Positions 10,567-18,665 of a stretch of 64,000 bases of DNA are shown in pieces. The stretch spans positions 29,458,998 to 29,522,997 of the forward strand of contig NC_041814.1 of the NCBI RefSeq assembly GCF_900964775.1. The letters run 5' to 3'. A program made the position numbers and the translations under genes. The notes beneath the pieces are model-generated. The model ran no database searches, had not been told where the DNA came from, and saw only the letters and a list, made by a program, of their open reading frames with translations. Source of the stretch: Scleropages formosus. Lineage: Eukaryota > Chordata > Actinopteri > Osteoglossiformes > Osteoglossidae. How positions within the stretch are numbered: position 1 is the stretch's first letter; every line of letters starts with the position of its first letter.

Positions 10567-11362
10567 AAACCCTCTGAAGATGCAATACCACAAGCATGAG
10601 AAGTACTGGAAGCTATTTCCTTGGCAAGAGGCTTACTTCCATAATACATAGCTCATCTGAAACCACTTGGTCCAAACGAGGTCACGGCAAACAGGACCCT
10701 AACCTAGCAAAACAGGGGGTAAGCCTGGAGGGGGAGGGGACACACCCAGGATAGGACGCCAGCTTGTCACAGGGGACCCCAAGCAGGACTCGAACCCCAG
10801 ACCCACCGGAGAACAGGACCCAGCCAAACCCACCAGACCCCCTAATTACTCATGTAAATAACTCCAGGTCAACTTGGAGTATTATGGCTTTTCCCTTGAG
10901 CCTTTAACTGCTAGCAACATTACTGCTTAATGTCATCTGAATGAAGATTAACTAAATGCCTTGCTTTGTATATGCTTGGGGGAAGGGGATGTTGCAAGTG
11001 TGTATTGCAGTGGCACTTAAGTCATGGTTAACTTTACATGTCAATTGACAACTGTCATTGGATGGCAGTTTCAGTTCAGCTCTCTATGTGGGTAGGAAAT
11101 TTCTAGACAAACGTCCTAGTGTAGCAAAATATGAAGGGGGGCTGCATCTCAACAGTACCCAACATCTAGGTCAGTGTGCTACTCAAGCCTTCTACTGCTA
11201 CCCTTGCAAAGCCAATGGTCTTCCCCCACCTCCCCAATGTATGCAATTGGTTCCAGAAAAAGCCCTTCAGAAATTGATCCATTCTTTATGAGATCTAAAC
11301 TGCTGCCATTGACTTGACTAAAAGCGATGTTGACAACTGCTTGCAATAGTCATTACACTAGT
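10567..11362. repeat. Decayed relative of the gene-unit tail
   Basis: This segment aligns by eye with 17345-18222, the end of each gene unit. It shares 'ccctctgaagatgcaatacc', 'ggcttacttccataat', 'tttgtatatgctt' and 'gacaaacgtcct', at an estimated nine in ten bases. It lacks the family T SINE of the units and carries a family O SINE instead (10648-10846). It marks an older duplication that preceded the amplification of the array. Confidence 0.75.
10648..10846 (-). repeat. Family O SINE inserted in the decayed unit tail
   Basis: The element splits sequence that is continuous in all gene units (cttccataattactcatg). A short taat is repeated at the two ends, as expected of a target-site duplication. 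The site is empty in every other unit in the window. Confidence 0.75.
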
Positions 11363-11751
11363 ATTGTCAAGTTACCGATAGCAAACTACAATGACTAAAA
11401 TTTTTAGAATACACTGGTTTTAGTGCCCTTGTGAAATGAATACAAAAATTAAATTTCAGGTAGCCTTTATTACACACACAAAAAAATTCTAACATGCAAA
11501 GTGAAGGCACAATGTTTTCAGTTCAATACCAACTGGTAAATATGTGGACTAGCTAGCTGATTGACGTGGTTAAGCCAGCTAGTTAATGGGTGGTGCACAA
11601 ACCACCCATTGCGTGTAAATCAAGATACTCGGAGAAATGCTTTCCTTTGTTGAGGGAAGGCAATCAGGATGTGTCAGGAAAGTCTTTGAAAATTCATTGA
11701 AACTTTGAAAACTGGAAGCGGTTTGGCTTATTTTGGGGAAAATCAGTCTGG
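11363..11751. other. Head-specific flank absent from internal units
   Basis: The sequence is found only before copies 1 and 5. Internal units jump from the equivalent of about 11362 to about 11848. It holds a perfect 10-bp inverted repeat (aatgggtggt 11585-11594, accacccatt 11601-11610) about 140 bp ahead of a TATA box. No gene is recognised before 11752. Confidence 0.6.
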
Positions 11752-11939
11752 TATAAAACATTGTGAGAAGGGCAGGTCATTTCGTTGCTAGAAGTGGTAA
11801 GATGAGATCACAGCAGAGCCTTATGCTGCTTGTACTTTTAGACCGCTTATGTAATGGACAGGGTCCCTGGAAAGACTCCATTCAGCTACCCCAAACAGTT
11901 CTCCAATCAGAATGCAGCCACCAGCAATACGGTCACTGA
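11752..11939 (+). pseudogene. 5' end remnant of a ZP-like gene, with its own TATA box
   Basis: A TATA box (tataaaac, 11752-11759) lies 50 bp before an ATG at 11802. The 45-codon frame ends at 11939. Its start MRSQQSLMLLVLLDRLCNGQ is a signal peptide-like stretch in which L16-C17-N18-G19-Q20 falls at exactly the positions of LCNGQ in the ZP3 copies. In the internal units the equivalent codons read LGCLCNGQ, still closer to the ZP3 leader, but the ATG and TATA are gone. Those shorter remnants lie near 18231-18332, 24632-24733, 31025-31126, 45044-45145, 51518-51619 and 57975-58076. No ZP module follows. I infer a truncated paralogue; a chance short frame remains possible. Confidence 0.4.
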
Positions 11940-12178
11940 AGAAGACTTTTCTCTTTGACTCCAAATCTGGTTCATCAAGGAGAATCTTCTCTCCTGTACA
12001 GATGACTGGTAGCTTTGAGAGCTCCCAACATGTATGATCTGAGAGACATCCTGGACATTTAATGTCCTTGAACAATGGAGACCTAAACAGGCAACTGAAG
12101 GCGATTAAAAATCAGTAAGTGAAACAATTGGGTAACGCTTCAGGGATGGAACAAAATTGGTCAAATTGTAAGATGGTT

Positions 12179-12220
12179 CAGCTGTTGGAAAAACAACAGC
12201 TGTTCTGTTTGGTATAAAAT
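12179..12220 (+). promoter_or_regulatory. Core promoter of ZP3 copy 1: paired E-boxes and TATA box
   Basis: The arms cagctgttg (12179-12187) and caacagctg (12194-12202) form a perfect 9-bp inverted repeat around gaaaaa. Each contains a CAGCTG E-box. A TATA box (tataaaat, 12213-12220) follows 10 bp later and lies about 60 bp before the start codon. An inverted CCAAT (attgg) sits at 12156-12160. Vertebrate zp genes are known to be driven in oocytes through a promoter-proximal E-box bound by FIGLA with its bHLH partner; applying that here is inference. Confidence 0.75.
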
Positions 12221-12272
12221 TGGCTGGAAGAGCACTTACTTTCATGATTCTTTGGTTACTAACACTAGCGCA

Positions 12273-15200
12273 ATGGCTTCTTTGCAGTGGCTTGTGGGCC
12301 TCGCTTTGTTGGGTTGTTTGTGTAATGGCCAGGTTTCCCAGCAGGGCAGTTTTCCCCAGCTGTCAAGTCAGGAGTCTTTGCTACAGACAGCCCACCGAGC
12401 TGCCCAGGGACAGTCCTCTCTGTTGGCAAGTGGGGTTCCTCAAAGGTACCCTTTTCCCCAGCAACCCCAAGGAGTGTCTTCTCCTCAGTTCTCTTCAATG
12501 AGGCCAGTGCAGTTGGATCCCCTGGTACAGAATTCTAACCTTGTTGAGCCAGTGTTTGAGTTGCCTTACAGCCAGCCTTCTGTCCAGGTTGAATCAGTAA
12601 GGCCAGTGTTGCCAGCTCACTACAGGCAGGCTTCTGCAGTTCTCCCGGTTCACGGAGGGCAGTCCTCGGCACCAGCTTCCCTGGTGCAACCAGCAGCCCA
12701 GGTTCCACTTTCTGTGAAATCCCAGTTTCTGGCTCAACCTTCTGCAGTGAAGGTTGAATGCAGGGAAGACTCGGTTTTGGTGGAGGTACAGCAGGACATG
12801 CTGAGTAATGGCCAGATGATCCAGCCATCAGAAATTACCCTTGGAGGCTGTGTGCCAGTTGGACAGGATCCTTCCAGAGGGGTTCTGCTGTTCGTGTCAG
12901 AGCTACATGGCTGTGGAAGTACGCTGACGGTATGGGACCTCCTGAATTCTACCGTACCTGTTGCAAGGAGTTGACATTGGGTAGATGAGCCTCCTCTTCT
13001 CTATGCAGGTGACTGATTCCCTGATCTACACTTTCACGTTGGTGTATGTGCCCGAAGGACTCGGTTCCACCCCTATTGTGCGGTCTCATGGTGCAGTGAT
13101 TAATGTTGAGTGCCATTACTTGAGGTGAGTCAGGAGTCTGGTCTAATTCTGTAATGAGAACTGGAGGAAGATATTCCTGATATATAGCCGAACTTGGTTA
13201 CAATGAGTAACTACACCTGGGCAACTCCATCCATAAGGAATAATGTAGGACTTGCTCTACCCTGCTATTAGCTACTCCTTCCTATTTGCAGGAGGCTCAA
13301 TGTGAGCAGCAATGCTGTGATGCCAACATGGGTACCCTACTCTGCCGCTATGTCTGCTGAGGAGCGTTTGATGTTTTCACTCCAGCTCATGACTGGTGGG
13401 TAAAATGCTCCAACTTACTTCAATTGGAGTCTTTGTGTGTGTCTTAAGGGCTCCTGTCCTTTTCTCTAGATAACTGGGAACTTGAGAGGGCTTCAAACAT
13501 CTACTTTCTGGGAGATGTCCTGAACATCGAGGCTTCTGTAGTTGTGGCCAACCATCAGCCTCTGCGGGTGTTTGTGGATAGCTGTGTGGCCACCTTGGAA
13601 CCTGATGTGACGTCTGTCCCTAGATATGCCTTTGTGGGGAATTATGGGTGAGTACTTGCATGCAAGTATGACTTCTCCAATGCTGTCATTTCCCTCTCTG
13701 TATTGGCTGTAGCCTGAAATAGGGGTTGGATGTAATGATGCATTCCTCTTGTTGACGAGGGAATGATTACCCTTGTATCCTGAAGGAATTGCAAAACGGA
13801 AGCAAGTTGCGCATGACAGGAACACCGAGAGCTTGTGTATATACCTCAAGCAGGGAAATGTTCTTTCACTGTTGTGGTATCGGTCTATCTAATGCTTATC
13901 TAGCGGCTACCTTGCATGCAGAGGGCGTGAGGCCATCCTTGGCTGGAGACAACTTGGTTCACAGGGCTGTCTAAAGTTATGGCCAAGAGCATACCTGTGG
14001 CATGCTGCAGAGCATGTGGCTGCCATACTGTTGAAGGTTTCCCCTCATGTTTCAAACACTTACTAGTCATTCCCACACTACATGGGACATCTGATAGTGT
14101 GGTGACCAAAACTGTGTGTTACTTATGGATGCAAAGGTTTTAATTCAACCTCTGCCCATAATGCCCTTGAGCAAGACACTTGGCCCAAAAAAAAAAAATG
14201 GCTCTAGTAAAATCACTTGGCTATACAGAGGGGTCAGTGATATATGTAGGCTGAGAAGGTGCTTTATGCTGAAAGGAATCAGCTTAATGTCATGGTGGTG
14301 CGAGAATGCTGATACTGACCCAATTGACATGGGTTCCACATGAACTTTCAGTTTCAAAGAGGCTGGTGTTCTTGGCAACCTGCTGCTTTTTCTATCTCTA
14401 TGTGAAGACTACGCTTGTGCAGGTCCAGAGCAATAATGCTGGAACAAAAAAAAGACACCAGAAGCAGGACATGTCACTGTAGAGGGGGAAACCCCTCTAG
14501 TATAGGGAGCTTAGTGAACATGTGTGGCTGTACCACCTACTGTATTATGATCAGCGAAGCACTTTGCATGCTAAAATGGCTATTGAATTTATTGCCCCCC
14601 CCCCCCCATTAGTCCCTGCTGTTACAGAGACTGCATGTACTCTGGTCATATGACAAACCTGTCCATAATCTGCAAACATCGTCAGGTGCCTGACTGATGC
14701 CAAGGTGACTGGATCCCGCTCCCAGTTCCTCCCCAGGAAGCAGATCAACAAGCTCCAAATGCAACTGGATGCCTTCAGGTTCTCGCAGGAGACCAGGAGC
14801 TCTGTAAGTGCATATCAGTCTTCACTGACTGAACTTGAAGCAGGCTCAACATATTTCATCTCGGAGTGTTTATGGAACTTGTCATGCAGTCCAGCCTTTC
14901 TTCCCCCAGATCTACATCACGTGCGTTCTGAAAGCAACCATGGCTTCCAAAAGGGCCGACCCCCAGCACAAGGCTTGCTCGTATTCCGTGTCCGCAAATA
15001 GGTTCGTTCAGTTGAATGGCTACTGTCATGTTGTTGATGCTACGGAACTTCAGTGGTCTCTTGTTCATAGGTGGGGATCTGCAGATGGTGATGACCAAGT
15101 ATGTGGCTGTTGTGACTCATCCTGTAATGTGAAGGGAAGAAATGTAGCAGGTAAGACCAGTTGTGGATTGATTGATGATTCATTTATTTGAATTTGGGGC

Positions 15201-15275
15201 TAAATAATCCTTTCCTTTCCAGACTTCAAAGGAGAAGCTGTTGCTGGACCCATCGTTATTCGGGATCACTATTAG
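12273..15275 (+). CDS. zp3-like: Zona pellucida sperm-binding protein 3-like egg envelope protein, copy 1
   Basis: Eight exons join in frame to 465 codons: 12273-12929, 13009-13124, 13292-13395, 13470-13647, 14686-14803, 14910-15001, 15071-15150, 15223-15275. All introns are GT..AG. Residues 1-19 are a signal peptide (MASLQWLVGLALLGC start) with likely cleavage before Q20. Residues 20-155 are rich in Gln, Pro and Ser, as in fish egg-envelope proteins. ZP-N cysteines are C163, C193, C214, C254; ZP-C cysteines are C331, C353, C396, C414 and the cluster C433, C435, C436, C440. One sequon is present (N261-V-S). Hallmarks are HGCGSTLTV (212-220), TDNWELERASNIYFLGD (292-308) and LDAFRF (379-384). 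No transmembrane tail or clear furin site follows the last cysteine. The product should be secreted and polymerise into the egg envelope. The start was chosen because it gives the leader and a good context (G at -3 and +4). The AATAAA signal is at 15449. Confidence 0.93.
14110..14290 (+). repeat. Family T SINE remnant in intron 4
   Basis: Intron 4 (13648-14685, 1038 bp) is the only long intron. It contains 'cccttgagcaagacacttgg' and 'ggctctagtaaaatcacttgg', the worn forward body of family T, plus a poly-C tract at about 14595-14608. Equivalent remnants lie in intron 4 of every complete copy. Confidence 0.5.
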
Positions 15276-15552
15276 CCATGCCATGAGGATGGCTGCTTTT
15301 GAGGGGAAACTGCACCATGATGCTGCTTGTACACTGCAGAGCTGTTGCAACATCTCAAAGGATCTGTCTTCACTGCCTGAACTCAAGGCTCATGCAGTTC
15401 TGTGAAGTTGACTTTGCCTCTTTGTGCTGATGGCAAAACTGAATTCAGAATAAATCTTAACAAAAATCTGCTTGAGTCGACTTTGTTCTGAAGTTGATTC
15501 CCTGCCGCTTTGTTTCTTTGTATTGACTGGCAAGATGCATTCCTCAAAATGC

Positions 15553-15690
15553 AGCACTGCTGGTATCGTAGTCCCCAAAGGCTACTGCCTTCAGACCTAA
15601 AGGTCACAGGTTCAAGTCCCACCTCTGGCTTGAATACCCTTCAAAGTACTTTCCCTAAACTGCTCCAGTAAAATTAGCTGGCTGTAAACT
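15553..15690 (+). repeat. Family T SINE just after the polyadenylation signal, unit 1
   Basis: The tRNA-like head has box A-like 'tggtatcgtagt' and box B-like 'aggttcaagtccc'. The body 'aaactgctccagtaaaatta' follows. It begins about 100 bp past the AATAAA signal of copy 1. Confidence 0.7.
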
Positions 15691-16772
15691 TTTTCTCTTT
15701 TTGTTCTCTCCAAAGCACCAATTCATTCTCCTTGGTCTTCAGTGAGGGACTTTCATTGTACCATGTTGAAAGTGACCTGACCACCTCTCCATGAGGTGTC
15801 ACTGTGTGTCCCAGGATGGCTGTATCAACAAACTTGAAAACGTGACTGCTCTAAGTCGAGCTCCAATAGGTGAACAGGGAGTACAAGGAGGAGCTGAGCA
15901 CACATTCCTGTGGCGTGCCAGTGCTGAGGGTGGGGGATATGTGGCTGTCAGGAAGTCCAAAAGTCAGTTAAATAGGTGACTTAAGACCCAGATCCTTCAG
16001 CTTGACTATGAGTCTTGTAGGGAGACTGGTACTGAATGCAGAGCTGTAACAGCCTCGGCACTTAGGTGTCTTTCTTCTTCCCCTCGGGTATTCCAGGGCA
16101 GATTGTAGTGCCATTGGGATGGTATCGGTGGATCTGTTAGAGCAGTAAGCAAACTGGTTTGAGTCCAAGGTATCTGGTAGAAGCGGATGTGGGATTCACT
16201 GAGAGACACTCAAAGCACTTCAGGGTGAGGCAGTAGTCATTCAGGTAGGAGACAGCTTTCATGAAAACAGGGGGATGATGGTGGTCTGCATGTAGGGATC
16301 ACTTGGGCTCAGACTAAAGATGTCGATGAAAACATCTAACTGGTCAGTGCGGGCCCTCAGGACATGTCCATGGATGCCATCAGATCCTGAAACCTTTCTT
16401 GCATTGGTTCTCTTGAAGGGAGTAGTTGGAGCCAGAGGGCAGGTGTTATGGTCACCGGGTATTTTCGCAGCAGGGAATGTATTGCCTGCCTCAAAGCAAT
16501 TGTAGAATGTGTTGAGGTCGTCTAGTAGGGGGCAGACATAGGCACATCACTGCTTTTCCTGTCTTTGTAGTCTGTTATAGTGTGCAGACCACACCTGTTT
16601 GGGGTCAGAGCCTTGATAGTCTGACTCCACTCTCCCTGAAGTCTCTCTTGGCCAAACTGATAACCTTTTGAATGTCGTTCCTGGACTTCTTGTAGGCGCT
16701 CAGGTCCCCCAGAGTTGAAGGTTGCATTTTGTGCTCTCAGCCTGGGGGTGAGTGTGTGATTCTTAAGGACAG
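15690..16772 (-). mobile_element. LINE reverse-transcriptase fragment (L2/CR1/Rex1-like), unit 1
   Basis: On the minus strand, broken reading frames show reverse-transcriptase motifs in the expected order. These are 'KVSGSDGIHGHVLRA' near 16370, 'QFAYCSNRSTDTIPMALQSA' near 16130, 'STGTPQECVLSSSLYSLFTY' near 15890 and 'FVDTAILG' near 15810, the last a worn FADD active-site motif. Numerous stops and frameshifts mark it as long dead. It is truncated at both ends and has no endonuclease domain in view. Assignment to the Jockey group of LINEs (L2/Rex1) rests on motif wording only. Confidence 0.75.
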
Positions 16773-16797
16773 TTTTTTTTTTTTTTTTTTTTTTTTC
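16773..16797. repeat. Poly-T tract, unit 1
   Basis: A T run followed by CTT repeats and a C run. Length and interruptions differ from unit to unit. Confidence 0.9.
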
Positions 16798-16914
16798 TTC
16801 TTCTTCCCCCCCCACCATATGCACCAGTGTTCATCACATGAGTAGCTGCAAAAAAACTTTGTTGGAATATCAGTGATTCCTGATCACTGTCCTAGAATTT
16901 TTGAGATATGAACA

Positions 16915-17236
16915 TTTACGTTACATTACAGGAGTAGCTGCATAAAGGATTGATCCAGGCATGATCTTAGCTATAGTGCATGAACATTTATACCTGACCT
17001 TAAGAGGTCATGGATGAAGTGAACCTGGAAGAGGTGAGTTTTAAGACCCTTTTTAAATGTGGACAAAGATTCAGCAGTTCTGAGGGAGAGGGGGAGGCCG
17101 TTCCACCACAACAGGGCCAGAACCGAAAACCTCCGTACTTTATCTTTCAGGCATGGGACCACCAAGAGGGGAGATGTGGAAGAGTGTAGCAGTCTGGATG
17201 TGGTGTAGCAGATGATCAACTCTTATCAGGACTTCT
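16915..17236 (-). mobile_element. LINE 3' terminal fragment, unit 1
   Basis: The minus strand encodes RRFSVLALLWWNGLPLSLRT and then STFKKGLKTHLF. This matches the conserved C-terminal end of Jockey/CR1-type LINE proteins, where 'WNSLPLSLR...FKKxLKTHLF' is common. Only this end is present. Whether it belongs to the same insertion as the reverse-transcriptase fragment at 15690-16772 is not clear, because coding order and the poly-T tract between them argue for two insertions. Confidence 0.7.
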
Positions 17237-17492
17237 CTAAATGAGTAAATGTACTTTTGATTGCGGATTTCCAAGAAAAGGCTTCAGTTGGACCAATCTC
17301 AATTGAAAACCTAACTCAGCCAAAGACAGGACAGCTGTAACCAGAAAGCCCTCTGAAGATGCAATACCACAAGTGTGAGGAGTACTGAAGGCTGTTTCCT
17401 TGGCAAGAGGCTTACTTCCATAATTACTCATGTAAATAACTCCTGGTCAACTTGGAATATTATGGATTTTCCCTTGAGCCTTTAACTGCTAG

Positions 17493-17719
17493 TATTTACA
17501 TTTACTCATTTAGCTGACGCTTTTCTCCAAAGCGACTTAGAATGTTAAGGTTACAGTTATTACCCATTTATACAGTTGGTTAATTTTACTGGAGCAATTT
17601 TAGGGGAAGTACCTTGCTCAAGGGTGCTACAGCCAGAGATGAGGCCCAAACCTGCAACCTTCGGGTCCAAAGGCAGAAGCTCCAACCACTATACTATCAG
17701 CTGCCCCCTGCAAAATCAA
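17493..17719 (-). repeat. Family T SINE, unit 1 (absent from the decayed head copy)
   Basis: Full-length element: 'tatttacatttactcattta', 'ccaaagcgacttagaatgtt', 'gtaccttgctcaagggtgct' and the tRNA-like head ending 'tactatcagctgcc'. It sits at a position where the related sequence at about 10914 runs straight through (ctgctagcaacatt), so that site is empty. Confidence 0.8.
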
Positions 17720-18571
17720 CAACATTACTGCTTAAAGATTAACTAAATGCCTGGCTTTGTATATGCTTAGGGGGAAGGGGATGCTGCAAGTGTGTATTAC
17801 AGTGGCACTTAAGTCATGGTTAACTTTACATGTCAATTGACAACTGTTCTTGGATGGCAATTTCAGTTCAGCTCTCCTATGTGGATAGGACATTTCTAGA
17901 CAAACGTCCTACTGCAGCAAAATATGAAGGGGGGTGGGGGTGCCGTTTCATTCCCACTTCACTGCTTAGAGAAACAAGTTTGATAAGCAAATTCATCTCT
18001 AGAGGCTACATCTCAGCCGTACCCAACGTCTAGGTCAGTGTGCTCCTCAAAACTTTTACTGCTACACTTGCAAAGCCAATGGTCTTCCCCCACCCCATGT
18101 ATGCAATTGGTTCCGGAAAAAGCCCTTCAGAAATTGATCCATCCTTTATGAGATCTAAGCTATTGCCATTGACTTGACTAAAACCTATGTTGACAACTGC
18201 TTGCTATAGTCATTACACTACACTACTACATTAGGCTGCTTATGTAATGGACAGGGTCCCTGGAAAGACTCCATTCAGCTACCCCAAACAGTTCTCCAAT
18301 CAGAATGCAGCCACCAGCAATACGGTCACTGAAGAAGACTTTTCTCTTTGACTCCAAATCTGGTTCATCAAGGAGAATCTTCTCTCCTGTACAGATGACT
18401 GGTAGCTTTGAGAGCTCCCAACATGTATGATCTGAGAGACATCCTGGACATTTAATGTCCTTGAACAATGGAGACCTAAACAGGCAACTGAAGGCGATTA
18501 AAAATCAGTAAGTGAAACAATTGGGTAACGCTTCAGGGATGGAACAAAATTGGTCAAATTGTAAGATGGTT

Positions 18572-18613
18572 CAGCTGTTGGAAAAACAACAGCTGTTCTG
18601 TTTGGTATAAAAT
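18572..18613 (+). promoter_or_regulatory. Core promoter of ZP3 copy 2
   Basis: The paired E-box inverted repeat (18572-18595) and TATA box (18606-18613) are identical to those of copy 1. Confidence 0.75.
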
Positions 18614-18665
18614 TGGCTGGAAGAGCACTTACTTTCATGATTCTTTGGTTACTAACACTAGCGCA

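Larger units (their letters stand above)
5892..11847. repeat. Left flank segment present twice in the window (first copy)
   Basis: This segment recurs at 32677-38616 in the same order and orientation. Differences are mainly one- or two-base indels in short homopolymers, with few substitutions. In both places it leads directly into the first gene of the array. It is therefore either a segmental duplication or, more likely, one locus assembled twice. Confidence 0.9.

Noticed and set aside
11821-12075. Minus-strand 80-84 codon frame repeated in all units
   Set aside because: Its conservation simply follows from the recent duplication of the whole unit. It has no leader, domain or splice partner, and lies over the ZP-like remnant on the other strand.
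12252-12272. Start of the ZP3 frame at 12252
   Set aside because: The codon there is TTG. The first in-frame ATG is 12273, which begins a good signal peptide in a favourable context.
12535-12828. Minus-strand frame opposite exon 1
   Set aside because: It is a shadow of the Gln/Pro-rich coding sequence on the other strand, without its own promoter or domain.
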